From Gilliamella sp. wkB178 (GTDB taxonomy: Bacteria > Pseudomonadota > Gammaproteobacteria > Enterobacterales > Orbaceae): 64,000 nt of DNA. Numbering within the stretch: the stretch's first letter is position 1; each line of letters starts with the position of its first letter. The notes under the pieces are model-generated. The model searched no databases. It saw only the letters and a list, made by a program, of their open reading frames with translations, and was not told the DNA's origin. A program made the position numbers and the translations under genes. Below, in pieces: positions 8,937 to 18,500 of the stretch. The DNA lies in NCBI RefSeq assembly GCF_001690705.1, contig NZ_LZGK01000013.1, forward strand, positions 248,001 to 312,000. Reading direction: 5' to 3'.

Positions 8937-9518
8937 CTACATCAGTAAAGGATTACAACCCATTTGTATCATAATCTTATTTAGTTTTAACAGTGGCAAA
9001 CCGACCAGCGAGTTAATATCATCGCCTTCCAGTTTGTCAAATAAAGTGATGCCTAACTCATCACATTTAAAACTACCTGCACATTGAAAGGGCTGTTCTT
9101 TCGCGATATAAGCGTCAATTTCAGCATCAGTTAACTGCCGAAAAGTAACTTTAAATGGTTCACACAGAGTAACGGATTGTGATGTATTGGTATTAATTAC
9201 CGTCATGCCGGTATAGAAATAAAAGGCCTTACCACTGCTGTTTTGTAACTGTTTGCGAGCATTGGCAACAGTATGCGGTTTACCTACAATTTTATCGTCT
9301 AACACGCCCACTTGATCTGAGCCAATAATCAAACTATTTGGGTAACATTCAACTAATGATTGTGCTTTTATTTTAGATAGACGTAGCACCAATTGTTCGG
9401 CACTTTCACCCGCTAATGGGGTTTCATCACAAACGGGAGCAACGCATTCGAATGGAATGGCTAATTTGTGCAGTATTTTTTTACGTGATAGTGATGTTGA
9501 AGCTAAAATAATTTTCAT
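8937..9518 (-). CDS. yceF: Maf-family 7-methyl-GTP pyrophosphatase
   Basis: Nucleoside-triphosphate pyrophosphatase of the Maf family, YceF subgroup, which in E. coli hydrolyses 7-methyl-GTP. It has the N-terminal LILAST-type strand (MKIILASTSLSRKKIL), VCDETP with conserved acidic residues, LIIGSDQV with the catalytic Asp, GKPHT, and the YceF-like tail CAGSFKCDELGITLFDKLEG. Length is the usual ~193 aa. Its start overlaps the stop of the upstream GNAT gene by four bases, so the two form a small operon convergent with the iron cluster. Confidence 0.93.
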   Translation of the reverse strand: MKIILASTSLSRKKILHKLAIPFECVAPVCDETPLAGESAEQLVLRLSKIKAQSLVECYPNSLIIGSDQVGVLDDKIVGKPHTVANARKQLQNSSGKAFYFYTGMTVINTNTSQSVTLCEPFKVTFRQLTDAEIDAYIAKEQPFQCAGSFKCDELGITLFDKLEGDDINSLVGLPLLKLNKIMIQMGCNPLLM

Positions 9519-9925
9519 TGTAATAACTCATTTAAAGTCCAAGCAGAAGGATGTGCTTGAAAACCAAGATGTGGATAATAATCGACCGCTTGCGGTGCAG
9601 CTAATAAGGTTATTTTACAATTGCTTGCGGTGTGTTTTTGCACCTCTCTAATTAACTGTTTACCAATACCTTGATGTTGGTAACGCTCATCCACAGCCAA
9701 ATCAGCTAAATAAGTGATATACACAAAGTCAGTCAAACAACGGGCGATGCCAATAAGTTGCTGATCATCCCAAGCGGTAATCATTAAGTTAGCATTATCT
9801 AACATAGCTTGAAAACGTTTGCCGTCAGTAATCGGACGGCGTGCGCCTAAACTACAGTTGCTATACAAACTGATGGCTTGGCTTAAACTAGGTTTATGAT
9901 CACTACGATAAACGATTTTTTGCAT
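9515..9925 (-). CDS. GNAT-family N-acetyltransferase
   Basis: Single-domain 136-aa GNAT enzyme. The acetyl-CoA-binding loop is QHQGIGKQL (Q-x-x-G-x-G type), preceded by the strand YLADLAVDERY and followed by the C-terminal DYYPHLGF element where the family has its Tyr. The acceptor is unknown. It is translated first in the two-gene unit with yceF (four-base overlap) and diverges from uspF. Confidence 0.85.
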   Translation of the reverse strand: MQKIVYRSDHKPSLSQAISLYSNCSLGARRPITDGKRFQAMLDNANLMITAWDDQQLIGIARCLTDFVYITYLADLAVDERYQHQGIGKQLIREVQKHTASNCKITLLAAPQAVDYYPHLGFQAHPSAWTLNELLQ

Positions 9926-10171
9926 CTTTTGGCTCCATGCTAACTTGCAATTCTAGCTCAGAAAACGATAAGGATTGATAATCCAATGATAATCAAAAGG
10001 ATCTTATGTTGCAATAATTCCTATATTGTAACTGTTATCAGCAAAAGCAGTGGTTTAATTTATTTATATAGAAAAAGCATTAGATAATTGCACAAAAATC
10101 CGTATGATAGTAATAGTTATTGCTTTTGGTTTATCCAAAAGGTAGGGTTTCAATTTAACTAGGGGGTCATT

Positions 10172-10600
10172 ATGTATAAGAAGATTTTAGTTCCTGTCGA
10201 TATTTTAGAAGAAGAGTTAACTAAAAAAGTTATTCCCCACTTAGAATGTCTGGCCAAATTGTCGAATGCAGAAGTGATTTTTTTCCATACTTTACCAGTT
10301 GCTTCTGCCATTGTTAATGCTTATTCATTTGGATTTGATGAATTTAAAGATCAAGCTACGGTACAAACTGAACAATGGCTGCATAAACTGATTGATTCAG
10401 TTAACTTACCGCGTGAAAAACTATCTTTTTCCATCGCCTTCGGCAACCCACGCGATGAAATTCTTGCTATAGCCAACGAGATTGAACCAGACCTCATTAT
10501 TATCGGTTCGCGCCGCCCCAATATTTCAACCCATCTTTTAGGCTCAAACGCTGCCGGAGTAGTGCGTGGCGCTAAAACCTCAGTTTTAGTCGTACGCTAG
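10172..10600 (+). CDS. uspF: Universal stress protein, UspF/UspG type
   Basis: Cytoplasmic 142-aa UspA-fold protein. The start MYKKILVPVDI and the ATP-binding signature near the C-terminus (IIGSRRPNISTHLLGSNAAGVV, G-x2-G-x9-G-S type) match ATP-binding Usp proteins of the UspF/G group; UspG is the other possibility. A Shine-Dalgarno AGGGGG precedes ATG 10172. It diverges from the GNAT gene and is followed by nested inverted repeats and the CRISPR array. Confidence 0.85.
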   Translation: MYKKILVPVDILEEELTKKVIPHLECLAKLSNAEVIFFHTLPVASAIVNAYSFGFDEFKDQATVQTEQWLHKLIDSVNLPREKLSFSIAFGNPRDEILAIANEIEPDLIIIGSRRPNISTHLLGSNAAGVVRGAKTSVLVVR

Positions 10601-10613
10601 GTTCCATTACCAA

Positions 10614-10723
10614 GACCGTGATTTGTTGTAAACCAAACACGGTCACCGTAACCCTTTTTTATACTTAATTTTAAAATTAAGTATAAAATCAATTAATTTC
10701 CAATATAGATAAAAAAAGGGTTT
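10614..10723. repeat. Nested inverted repeats between uspF and the CRISPR array
   Basis: Three dyads lie in 110 bases. GACCGTG (10614-10620) pairs with CACGGTC (10638-10644) just after uspF, a likely terminator arm with the T-run 10655-10660 further on. Positions 10660-10685 form a perfect 26-bp palindrome (TATACTTAATTTT and its complement). Around it AACCCTTTTTT (10650-10660) pairs with AAAAAAGGGTT (10712-10722). The region is on the leader side of the CRISPR array. Terminator function for uspF is likely; the role of the large palindrome is unknown. Confidence 0.6.
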
Positions 10724-10783
10724 GCTAATCAAAAATCCTTGTTTGCCTTTTGTTAAACAACGTTTATAGTATATACGAATCTA

Positions 10784-10931
10784 GTTCACCGCCGTATAGG
10801 CGGTTTAGAAAAGTTGCAAACCCAATAAATTTATTGTCGAATTGTTCACCGCCGTATAGGCGGTTTAGAAAATTTAAAAGTTCATCCTCTAAAATGGATA
10901 AAGGTTCACCGCCGTATAGGCGGTATTTCTA
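10784..10931 (+). CRISPR. Type I-F CRISPR mini-array, 3 repeats and 2 spacers
   Basis: Repeats at 10784-10811, 10844-10871 and 10904-10931 are 28 bases (GTTCACCGCCGTATAGG followed by CGGTTTAGAAA), separated by two 32-base spacers (10812-10843 and 10872-10903). Repeat and spacer lengths, and the GTTCAC-GCCGTATAGGC core, are those of type I-F. The third repeat is intact for 21 bases and then degenerate, which places the leader on the left. Its last three bases are the stop codon of rlmKL. No cas gene is present in the window. Confidence 0.95.
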
Positions 10932-13052
10932 TTTTAAATGTTTGACAATAAAACAGCAGTGAATTTGCTTGTTACGTTTAAAATCAAGGGACAGGGTTTT
11001 GCTGGTGATATCTTGATATGACAACCCAAGATTGTGCATGCCAGTGTCATCCATTTTAAAACCACGTTTATTGTTGGAAAACACAATAACGCCATTCGGT
11101 CTTAATAACCGTTTTAAATCCGCCATTAATTTTAAATGATCGCGCTGTACGTCAAAGGTGTCTTGCATCCGTTTGGAATTGGAAAATGTCGGTGGATCGA
11201 TAAAGATTAAATCGAATTGTGCATCACTTTGAGCCAGATAGAGTAAGCAATCAGCTTGAATCAAACGGTGTTTGTTGCCAGTTAAACCATTTTGTTTTAA
11301 ATTGCGATCGGCCCATTCTAAGTATGTTCGTGACATATCGACGGTCGTGGTTGATTTTGCTCCGCCAAGGCCAGCATAAACAGTCGCACTACCAGTATAG
11401 GCAAACAGATTTAAAAAGTCTTTTCCGGCACTCATTTCACCAATCATTTTACGCGCCAGACGATGATCTAAAAATAAGCCAGTATCGAGGTAGTCAGTCA
11501 CATTAACCCAAAACTGGGTTTTACGTTGGTTAATGGCGTATTCATGGACTAAAAAGTAATCCTGTTTTTGTGCCAGTTTTTGATATTGCTGTCTACCTTT
11601 CTGCTTCTCTCGGGTTTTTAGAATTAACTGATCGGCTGTGAGCGCTAACACTGACATAGTGGCATTGATTATATCGAATAATCGTTGACGGGTTTTTTGG
11701 GGATCGATATTTTTAGGTGCTGCGTACTCTTGCACCACCACTTTATCTTTATAACGATCGATTGCTACATTGTATTCGGGTAGATCAGCATCATAAAGCC
11801 GGTAACATTCTAACTGTTCTTGGTTGGCCCATTTTTCATATTTTTGCATATTTTTGCGTAGTCGGTTAGCAAAATCAGCCGCCGGTAGGCTTGGCGTTAT
11901 TGTTTGCTGATTAGTCTCACGCTTGGCAATCACATAATTTTTTTGCACACAATCTAAAGGTCCATTTTTGGCCTTAAATTGCCGCTCGGCACGCATTTGT
12001 AAACAATCTAACAATTGTGGCGCACCGCTAAACAGCGATAAGCGCCAACCGGCAAAGTTGTGTTTGATTTGTTGACCAAGTGCTGTATGTAGTGCAATAA
12101 GTGCCGGTTCACTTTCTAATCGTTCACCATAGGGTGGATTACTGATAATCATTCCTGACGTTTCAGTGGGTAATGGATTAGTTAATTGGCTCACATCTTG
12201 CAATTTAAAAGTGATTAAATCACCTACGCCTGCTTGAGTAGCGTTTTGTTTGGCGCGCTCAAGCACTTGTGCATTATTATCATAACCGATAAATGGCGTA
12301 TCAGCTTTAACTACATTATGTTTGGCTGCAAACAATAATTCGTTCCATAGGGAAGGGTTAAAGCCTTTCCAAGCAAAAAATCCCCATTGTTTGCGCTGTA
12401 ATCCGGGTGGGATTTTGCAAGCAATCATCGCGGCTTCAATCAGCAAGGTACCAGAACCACACATAGGATCAAGCAGAGGCTCAGTAACTTGCCAACCAGA
12501 ACGCATAATAATTGCCGACGCTAGATTCTCTTTTAATGGCGCTAGCCCAGTTTGTTGACGATAACCACGTTGGTGCAGACTATCACCACTTAAATCTAAT
12601 GAAAGTGTTACATGATTTTTATGCAAATAAGCATGAATACGGATATCAGGATCTTGTTTAGCTACATTCGGGCGTTGATTAACTGTACGTGAAAAGTGAT
12701 CGACAATGGCATCTTTAATTTTAAGTGCGCCATATTGGCTATTGCGAATAAAGTCATTGACGCCAACAAAGTTAATCACAAAGGAATTATCGACAGCAAA
12801 AATATCAGACCATTTGACGTTAAAAGCACATGAATAAAGATCCAAATCACTATAGATGTCAAATTCAACTATTGGTAATAAAATGCGTGATGCTAAACGA
12901 GACCATAATAGTGATTGATATAATGTGGTTTCATCAGCATCAAAATAGACACCGCCTTGAACAATTTTACTATTGGTTGAGCCTATCTCCTCTAACTCTT
13001 TCTTAAGTAATTCCTCAAGCCCTCGCGAGGTACTGGCAAATAACGTTTTCAT
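10929..13052 (-). CDS. rlmL: Bifunctional 23S rRNA methyltransferase RlmKL
   Basis: Fused enzyme of 707 aa: a THUMP domain (about residues 45-155), an RlmL methyltransferase with the NPPY motif (SNPPYGERL, about 306-314) that makes m2G2445, and a C-terminal RlmK methyltransferase with [11 protein letters not shown] and [11 protein letters not shown] that makes m7G2069 of 23S rRNA. Length and domain order match the gammaproteobacterial fusion. Its stop codon (10929-10931) lies within the degenerate end of the last CRISPR repeat. It is monocistronic. Confidence 0.96.
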   Translation of the reverse strand: MKTLFASTSRGLEELLKKELEEIGSTNSKIVQGGVYFDADETTLYQSLLWSRLASRILLPIVEFDIYSDLDLYSCAFNVKWSDIFAVDNSFVINFVGVNDFIRNSQYGALKIKDAIVDHFSRTVNQRPNVAKQDPDIRIHAYLHKNHVTLSLDLSGDSLHQRGYRQQTGLAPLKENLASAIIMRSGWQVTEPLLDPMCGSGTLLIEAAMIACKIPPGLQRKQWGFFAWKGFNPSLWNELLFAAKHNVVKADTPFIGYDNNAQVLERAKQNATQAGVGDLITFKLQDVSQLTNPLPTETSGMIISNPPYGERLESEPALIALHTALGQQIKHNFAGWRLSLFSGAPQLLDCLQMRAERQFKAKNGPLDCVQKNYVIAKRETNQQTITPSLPAADFANRLRKNMQKYEKWANQEQLECYRLYDADLPEYNVAIDRYKDKVVVQEYAAPKNIDPQKTRQRLFDIINATMSVLALTADQLILKTREKQKGRQQYQKLAQKQDYFLVHEYAINQRKTQFWVNVTDYLDTGLFLDHRLARKMIGEMSAGKDFLNLFAYTGSATVYAGLGGAKSTTTVDMSRTYLEWADRNLKQNGLTGNKHRLIQADCLLYLAQSDAQFDLIFIDPPTFSNSKRMQDTFDVQRDHLKLMADLKRLLRPNGVIVFSNNKRGFKMDDTGMHNLGLSYQDITSKTLSLDFKRNKQIHCCFIVKHLK

Positions 13053-13588
13053 GAATAATCCACTTTACAATAAAATTGCCTGCATTATAGCGACTAAATC
13101 CAATAGTGGGAAATTAAGGCAAACTTTATAAGCTATATTGCTTAAATAATTGTAAAGATGTTTCCTGAGAGGTATACGTTTAAGTATAAAAATAAAGTAA
13201 AAATATTGTTTTTATAGCAAAAATAAAGGTGTTAATGATTAAGATAATTTAACTCATATTTAAAGAACATTTAATGAGCTGAAACTATGTCGATAACGAA
13301 TCACCATTGGAGTACTATGACTTTGAGGTTGCAACGAATTTCCAAAGGAATTTCTATAAATTTCTTTAGTAGGATGGAGTGATAAATCAAATGAAAAATC
13401 GTAATCTAAAACAGCCGAAATTAAAAAAACTAATTTAGTGAAATTTTTGGATTATTTGCTAAATAAATGAGTTATTTAATTCAATATAATAAATTAAAAT
13501 TGAAATGATTAATGGATACTAAAAAGAGAATAAATTGTATGATTAAATACCTACAATTAGGTGTTAGTTACAAGGAAATGGAATAAAG
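13053..13588. other. Gene-free AT-rich stretch with one dispersed repeat
   Basis: This 536-base gap lies between rlmKL (leaving leftwards) and the lipoprotein gene (rightwards), so it should carry two divergent promoters. It contains copy A of the dispersed ~42-bp repeat at 13150-13191. I see no open frame of useful length and no RNA gene. A GAAATTCCTTT-type short dyad near 13338-13363 is too weak to interpret. Confidence 0.5.
13150..13191 (+). repeat. Dispersed ~42-bp repeat, copy A
   Basis: One of five copies in the window of a sequence with consensus TTGTcAAGATGTTTCCTGAG followed by A, a few variable bases, GTATrCGTTT, one base and AGTATAAAA. This copy is on + between rlmKL and a lipoprotein gene. 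The others are at 18323, 32397, 47248 and 56494. It has no coding capacity here. Confidence 0.7.
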
Positions 13589-14302
13589 ATGAAAAAACTG
13601 GTATTCATTTGTTGCAACTGTATCTGGCTACTTTTGGGTTGTGATACCCAAGCAAATAATCATACACCAGTTTGCAATAGTTATAATGCATTGTCTTATC
13701 ATGAATTTAGTCCAAATGATAAAGTGATTGTAAAACAAGTTATCATATCTGATATTTTAACTAGTAATGAATCAATAAAAACTGTCATTGAGGCTAATCA
13801 ACAAGGTTTAATTACAAAAGTTATTGCTGCAGATGAAATAGATAATGTGAATGTAGATTATTCATCTAAATCAATAGATTACCAAAATCAACATTTCTCT
13901 TTAAATTTGGATAAGCATAACAACATCATGGCAATGATCGATAACAATAAACAAAATATTGTAGAATTTGATTATGACAAATTTGGTCAACTGATTAATA
14001 AAACTGATAATACCACTTTAGAATCAACAATCACGTCGTTTAATTATGTTAATAATAAGTTAAGTTCCCGTAGTGCAGCAAATGAAGGTCCCTGTTTGTG
14101 GTTAGCACAGTTTTTTTATAATGAATCTGGTTGGTTGTTCGAAAGTGACATGACATCTCCTTATAACGCGGCAGATGCTTGCCCCATTGGTGTTAAATGC
14201 TTCTATTCAGAACATAACCAATATGGTGATTGGACAAGTGGTTATTGTGTTTCAGGCGAGGGCATAACTAAATTGAAATTTTATCGGCAGTTAGAGTATT
14301 AA
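13589..14302 (+). CDS. Putative lipoprotein of unknown function
   Basis: A 237-aa protein with a lipoprotein signal peptide: MKKLVFICCNCIWLLLGC, with lipobox LLLGC and lipidated Cys at residue 18. The mature part is Asn/Asp-rich with alternating short strands (FDYDKFGQLINKT, then FNYVNNKLSS), like the YD-type repeats of RHS-related proteins. The C-terminal part has four scattered Cys (GPCLW, ADACPIGVKC, SGYC) that could form disulphides. I do not recognise a named family. It stands alone, convergent with glmS. Confidence 0.75.
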   Translation: MKKLVFICCNCIWLLLGCDTQANNHTPVCNSYNALSYHEFSPNDKVIVKQVIISDILTSNESIKTVIEANQQGLITKVIAADEIDNVNVDYSSKSIDYQNQHFSLNLDKHNNIMAMIDNNKQNIVEFDYDKFGQLINKTDNTTLESTITSFNYVNNKLSSRSAANEGPCLWLAQFFYNESGWLFESDMTSPYNAADACPIGVKCFYSEHNQYGDWTSGYCVSGEGITKLKFYRQLEY

Positions 14303-14375
14303 TAGCATTCAGCCAATAGGTTATTTGTTAAAAGTCAGACTTATGGCTAAGTAAACTATTCTGATTTTTTCCAGA

Positions 14376-14410
14376 GATGTTGGTTAGATTGGTTTAATCA
14401 AACCAACATC
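14376..14410. terminator. Strong hairpin between lipoprotein gene and glmS
   Basis: GATGTTGGTT (14376-14385) pairs perfectly with AACCAACATC (14401-14410), and inside it GATT pairs with AATC around the loop GGTTT. It lies between two convergent genes, so it probably ends both transcripts, but neither side has a proper U-tract. Confidence 0.45.
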
Positions 14411-14437
14411 AAATCTTCAAATTTAATACAGCGAAAT

Positions 14438-16270
14438 TTACTCCACTGTAACAGATTTTGCCAAGTTGCGTGGCTGATCGACGTCGGTACCTTTAATTAA
14501 CGCTACATGGTAGGCTAATAACTGAGTTGGGACAGTGTAATAAATAGGTGCAGTCAGTTCTTCAATATGCGGCAAGTTAATCACCTGCATGGTGTCGTCA
14601 CTAACAAAACCGGCATCTTGCTGCGCAAATACATACAGTTGACCACCACGCGCACGCACTTCTTCGATATTAGATTTTAATTTTTCTAACAAATCGTTGG
14701 TTGGCGCCATGATAATTACTGGCATATCGGCATCAATTAAAGCTAATGGTCCATGTTTTAATTCCCCTGCAGCATAAGCTTCGGCATGAATATAAGAAAT
14801 TTCTTTCAACTTTAATGACGCTTCCATAGCAATTGGGTATTCGTCGCCACGGCCTAAGAATAAAGCATGATGTTTATCAACGAATTGACCTGCTAGTTGT
14901 TTAATTTGAGGGTCAGCCATTAACACTTGTTCAATACGATTAGGCAGAGTTTGCAAGGCGTGGACAATCGCTTGTTCGGTACTTTCAGCCATATTATTTA
15001 AGCGACCTAATTTGGCGACTAACAATAATAATACGGTTAATTGAGTGGTAAAGGCTTTGGTTGAGGCCACACCAATTTCAACACCAGCTTTGGTTAATAA
15101 TACTAAATCCGCTTCGCGCACCAAGGTTGAGGCTGCTACATTACAAACTGCCAAAGTGCTTAAGTAATGGTTTTCTTTGGCTAAACGTAAAGCTGCAAGT
15201 GTGTCAGCTGTTTCCCCCGATTGCGATAAGGTAATAAATAAGCTATTTTTACGGCGAGCGGGTTTGCGGTAACGGAATTCGGAGGCAATTTCGACATCGC
15301 ACGGGATTCCGGCTAATGCTTCAAACCAATAGCGTGCTACCATCCCGGCATTATAAGCAGTGCCACAAGCAACAATTTGTACATGTTCAACTTGTTTAAG
15401 AATAGCTTCCGCTTGATCGCCAAGTTCCGTTAAATCAACTTTACCATGTGCCATTCGGCCTTCAAGGGTATTTTTTATTGCATTGGGTTGTTCATAAATT
15501 TCTTTTTGCATGTAATGGCTATAGCCCCCTTTACTGCCGGCATCATATTTGGCGTCGGATTCTACGCGTGGGCGTGTCACTTCAGTAAAGTTCTTATCAA
15601 TGATAGAGATGGTGCGATGACTGATTAATGCAATATCACCTTCCTCCAAAAAGATAAACTGGCGGGTTACGGGTAATAAGGCTAGTTGATCGGAGGCAAT
15701 AAAATTTTCGCCAACGCCACAACCAATAACTAATGGGCTACCTGAGCGAGCGGCAACCAAAATATCGGGGTTGCGCGTATCCATAATCACCGTACCGTAA
15801 GCACCGCGTAATTGCGGAACGGCTTTTTGTACCGCCTCAAATAAATTACAGTCGTCGGTGGCTATGATGTCATGCACTAAATGGGCAATCACTTCGGTAT
15901 CGGTTTCTGATCGGAATTGATAACCTTTGGCAATCAGGCTTTCACGTAATGGTTCAAAATTTTCAATAATACCATTATGCACAACGGCTATAAAATCGGA
16001 AACATGTGGGTGGGCATTATGTTCGGATGGTTCACCGTGGGTTGCCCAGCGGGTGTGAGCGATCCCTGTTGATCCTTTGAGCGGGTGCTGTTCTACCGCA
16101 TCTTTGAGAGCCTGTACTTTACCTACTCGGCGGATGCGTTGTAGTTCGCCTTGCGGTGAAATAATAGCTAATCCGGCAGAATCGTAACCTCGGTATTCTA
16201 AACGTTTTAACCCTTCTAAAAGAATTTCTGCAACGTCACGTTTGGCGATAGCGCCAACAATTCCACACAT
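14438..16270 (-). CDS. glmS: Glutamine--fructose-6-phosphate aminotransferase
   Basis: Cytoplasmic enzyme making glucosamine-6-phosphate from fructose-6-phosphate and glutamine, the first step to UDP-GlcNAc. The N-terminal glutaminase domain starts MCGIVGAIA with nucleophile Cys2 after Met removal, followed by [13 protein letters not shown] and TRWATHG. Two SIS domains follow ([25 protein letters not shown]), and the end [13 protein letters not shown] is typical. The 610-aa length is standard. It lies 13 bases after glmU in one operon, the usual gammaproteobacterial order. Confidence 0.98.
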   Translation of the reverse strand: MCGIVGAIAKRDVAEILLEGLKRLEYRGYDSAGLAIISPQGELQRIRRVGKVQALKDAVEQHPLKGSTGIAHTRWATHGEPSEHNAHPHVSDFIAVVHNGIIENFEPLRESLIAKGYQFRSETDTEVIAHLVHDIIATDDCNLFEAVQKAVPQLRGAYGTVIMDTRNPDILVAARSGSPLVIGCGVGENFIASDQLALLPVTRQFIFLEEGDIALISHRTISIIDKNFTEVTRPRVESDAKYDAGSKGGYSHYMQKEIYEQPNAIKNTLEGRMAHGKVDLTELGDQAEAILKQVEHVQIVACGTAYNAGMVARYWFEALAGIPCDVEIASEFRYRKPARRKNSLFITLSQSGETADTLAALRLAKENHYLSTLAVCNVAASTLVREADLVLLTKAGVEIGVASTKAFTTQLTVLLLLVAKLGRLNNMAESTEQAIVHALQTLPNRIEQVLMADPQIKQLAGQFVDKHHALFLGRGDEYPIAMEASLKLKEISYIHAEAYAAGELKHGPLALIDADMPVIIMAPTNDLLEKLKSNIEEVRARGGQLYVFAQQDAGFVSDDTMQVINLPHIEELTAPIYYTVPTQLLAYHVALIKGTDVDQPRNLAKSVTVE

Positions 16271-16283
16271 AGTTTATTCCTCG

Positions 16284-17660
16284 TTATTTAGTTTTTGTTG
16301 GGCGTTTCCAACCGGGTAGCTGTTGTTGTCTAACTCGACTTAAGACTAATTCATTGTCATTAACATTACTTGTTACTGTGGTACCGGCAGCAATAGTGGC
16401 ACCTTTACCAATGGTGACAGGTGCAATTAACTGCGTATCTGAACCGACAAATACATCATCTTCAATAATAGTTTTAAATTTATTGGCACCATCATAATTA
16501 CAGGTAATCGTGCCGGCACCAATATTAACATTACTACCAATTTCACTATCACCAAGATAAGTTAAATGCCCAGCTTTGGTGCCTTTACCTAAATGCGCCT
16601 TTTTGAGTTCAACAAAGTTACCTACATGAGCTTGTTCATCAAGTTGGTTACCTGGACGTAATCTAGCAAAAGGACCGACGGTACAATGGTTAGCTAATAT
16701 TGAATCTTCAATAATGCTATAAGGACTAATTACTGAGTTATCATCAATACGACAATTTTTAAGCATGCACCCGGCACCAATAAACACGTTATTCCCGAGT
16801 TTGACATCCCCTTCGATAATCACATTGCAATCTATAGTTACATCTTGACCATGGGTGAGGGTACCGCGTAAATCAAAACGATTCGGATCGAGCAGAGTAA
16901 CGCCGGCTAACAACAATTTATGCGCTTGCTGTTGTTGATATTGGCGTTCTACAGTTGCTAATTGCACGCGATTATTCACGCCTTCCACTTCAAAGGATTG
17001 CACAGGGTGCGAAGTTAAAATCTCGTAACCATCTTGATGGGCGAAAGCGATAATATCGGTTAAATAGAATTCTTGTTGAGCATTATTATTGGTTAACCGT
17101 TCTAACCAATTTTTAAGTAATTTGCCAGTGACCAACATAATACCGGTGTTGATTTCTTTAATTTTTTGTTGCTCAGGTGTAGCATCTTTTTGTTCAACAA
17201 TAGCCACAACTTTGCCATTTTTACGCTCTATGCGACCGTATCCAGCCGGATCGTCAAGTAATACCGTCAATAAAGCAATGCCTTGTTTGGGTTTATTGGC
17301 AATCAGATTTTGTAAGGTTTGCACCGAAATAAGTGGGGTGTCAGCATATAAGATCAAGATATCCTCATCATCTTCAATATAAGGAATTGCTTGCTGCACC
17401 GCATGCCCGGTACCGAGTTGCTCAGCCTGATAAACCAGTTGTACAGGTTGATCTTTTAAAGCTTGTTCTAATTGTTGTTTACCATGTCCGTAAATTATAT
17501 TGATGTGATTGGTATTAATTTGTTGAACTGTATCAATAACATGTTGTAACATCGGTTTAGCGCCGATTTTGTGTAAAACTTTAGGGAGGTTGGAATACAT
17601 CCGGGTGCCTTTTCCTGCCGCCAAAATAATTGCACTAAGTTTTGGGGGTGAAATTGCCAT
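16284..17660 (-). CDS. glmU: Bifunctional GlmU (GlcNAc-1-P uridyltransferase/acetyltransferase)
   Basis: Makes UDP-GlcNAc from glucosamine-1-phosphate. The N-terminal pyrophosphorylase has LAAGKGTRM (about residues 13-21), the QLGTGHA loop and EGVNNR. The C-terminal left-handed beta helix (about 250-458) carries many hexapeptide repeats and the acetyltransferase segment [11 protein letters not shown] / [11 protein letters not shown] start at ATG 17660 ([16 protein letters not shown]), which has a GGA-type ribosome site; an ATG four codons earlier (17672) is possible. Followed by glmS after 13 bases. Confidence 0.97.
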   Translation of the reverse strand: MAISPPKLSAIILAAGKGTRMYSNLPKVLHKIGAKPMLQHVIDTVQQINTNHINIIYGHGKQQLEQALKDQPVQLVYQAEQLGTGHAVQQAIPYIEDDEDILILYADTPLISVQTLQNLIANKPKQGIALLTVLLDDPAGYGRIERKNGKVVAIVEQKDATPEQQKIKEINTGIMLVTGKLLKNWLERLTNNNAQQEFYLTDIIAFAHQDGYEILTSHPVQSFEVEGVNNRVQLATVERQYQQQQAHKLLLAGVTLLDPNRFDLRGTLTHGQDVTIDCNVIIEGDVKLGNNVFIGAGCMLKNCRIDDNSVISPYSIIEDSILANHCTVGPFARLRPGNQLDEQAHVGNFVELKKAHLGKGTKAGHLTYLGDSEIGSNVNIGAGTITCNYDGANKFKTIIEDDVFVGSDTQLIAPVTIGKGATIAAGTTVTSNVNDNELVLSRVRQQQLPGWKRPTKTK

Positions 17661-17800
17661 AATCAGTTCCATGCTAATTTAATTAGTCTACTACTATAAT
17701 AAAAGTTACTGGTTAAATCACCCCCAATTTATTAATTTTTCTCATAAAAAAAGTAATCTTGGTCAAGACTGAGTATTATTACTAATAAGGAATCAATACC

Positions 17801-18376
17801 ATGAGTACTGATATGAAAATTTTATTACTGTATACCACACATGAAAAGCAGACGCTTAAGATCATGCAACGTATAAAACAACATTTAGCTGGTAAATTAG
17901 ATTGTGATTTAATTGAATTGCTGCCAAATTCCCATATTGATTTGTCAAAATATCACGCCGCATTGCTTGGTTGTTCGATTCGTTATGGCTTTTATAGTAA
18001 AGTGATGAAAAAATTTATTGATAATAATTATCAAAAATTAAATAGTATGCCATCTGCCTTTTTTGGCGTGAATGTGGTGGCAAGGAAGCCAAATAAAAAT
18101 ACTCCTGAAACCAACTTATATACTAAGAAATTCCTGGCGAAAATAGCTTGGCACCCTAAATTAAAAGCGGTTTTTGCTGGTGCACTTTATTACCCACAAT
18201 ATAATTGGTTTGATCGTAATATGATTCGCTTTATTATGTGGCTAGGCAAAGGTGATACTGATGTGACTAAACCTGTGATTGAGTATACTGATTGGTCTAA
18301 AGTTGATGAATTTGCCGCTAAATTTTATACTGAAACGTATACTTCTCAGGAAACATCTTCACAAAAAGATCTATAA
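17801..18376 (+). CDS. hemG: Menaquinone-dependent protoporphyrinogen IX dehydrogenase
   Basis: Flavodoxin-fold enzyme of 191 aa that oxidises protoporphyrinogen IX in haem synthesis with a quinone acceptor. Conserved blocks are LLLYTTHEKQT (FMN phosphate loop), GCSIRYGFY, LNSMPSAFFGVNVVARKP, AGALYYPQYNWFDRNMI and the tail EYTDWSKVDEFA. The protein is about ten residues longer than E. coli HemG; the extra C-terminus (from about TETYTSQETS) is encoded by a dispersed repeat on the opposite strand. The homology core is intact, so function is probably kept. Confidence 0.95.
   Translation: MSTDMKILLLYTTHEKQTLKIMQRIKQHLAGKLDCDLIELLPNSHIDLSKYHAALLGCSIRYGFYSKVMKKFIDNNYQKLNSMPSAFFGVNVVARKPNKNTPETNLYTKKFLAKIAWHPKLKAVFAGALYYPQYNWFDRNMIRFIMWLGKGDTDVTKPVIEYTDWSKVDEFAAKFYTETYTSQETSSQKDL
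18323..18364 (-). repeat. Dispersed ~42-bp repeat, copy B, inside hemG
   Basis: Reverse-oriented copy of the repeat described at 13150. It overlaps the last ~18 codons of hemG and encodes most of the C-terminal extension. The frame stays open through it and the gene ends 12 bases later. This is the only copy in the window that lies within a gene. Confidence 0.7.
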
Positions 18377-18420
18377 TTTTTGCCTTTAGCAAGGCATTAA
18401 AGTTCTTTTAAAGAAACTTT

Positions 18421-18434
18421 GTGATATAGATCAA
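18421..18434. promoter_or_regulatory. FNR/CRP-like site upstream of typA
   Basis: GTGATATAGATCAA matches the FNR consensus TTGAT-N4-ATCAA at nine of ten positions. A possible -10 box TACAAT lies at 18454-18459, which would put the site about 39-41 bases before the start of transcription, the class II activator position. CRP is an alternative because TGTGA is present on one side. This is inference from the motif only. Confidence 0.4.
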
Positions 18435-18500
18435 CATTTCAACTAAAAAGGTGTACAATATCGCGCCTAAAGAATCTGTCTCCTAATTGGGATTTTAATT

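Noticed and set aside
9970-10005. Two GATAAT hexamers upstream of uspF as a possible Fur box
   Set aside because: A Fur box needs three adjacent hexamers in the right arrangement; the spacing here is wrong and neither flanking gene is an iron gene.
10750-10962. A 70-codon open frame with repeated SPPYRR(F/Y) motifs
   Set aside because: It is the translation of the CRISPR repeats; the periodicity comes from the 60-base repeat-spacer unit, and there is no ribosome site.
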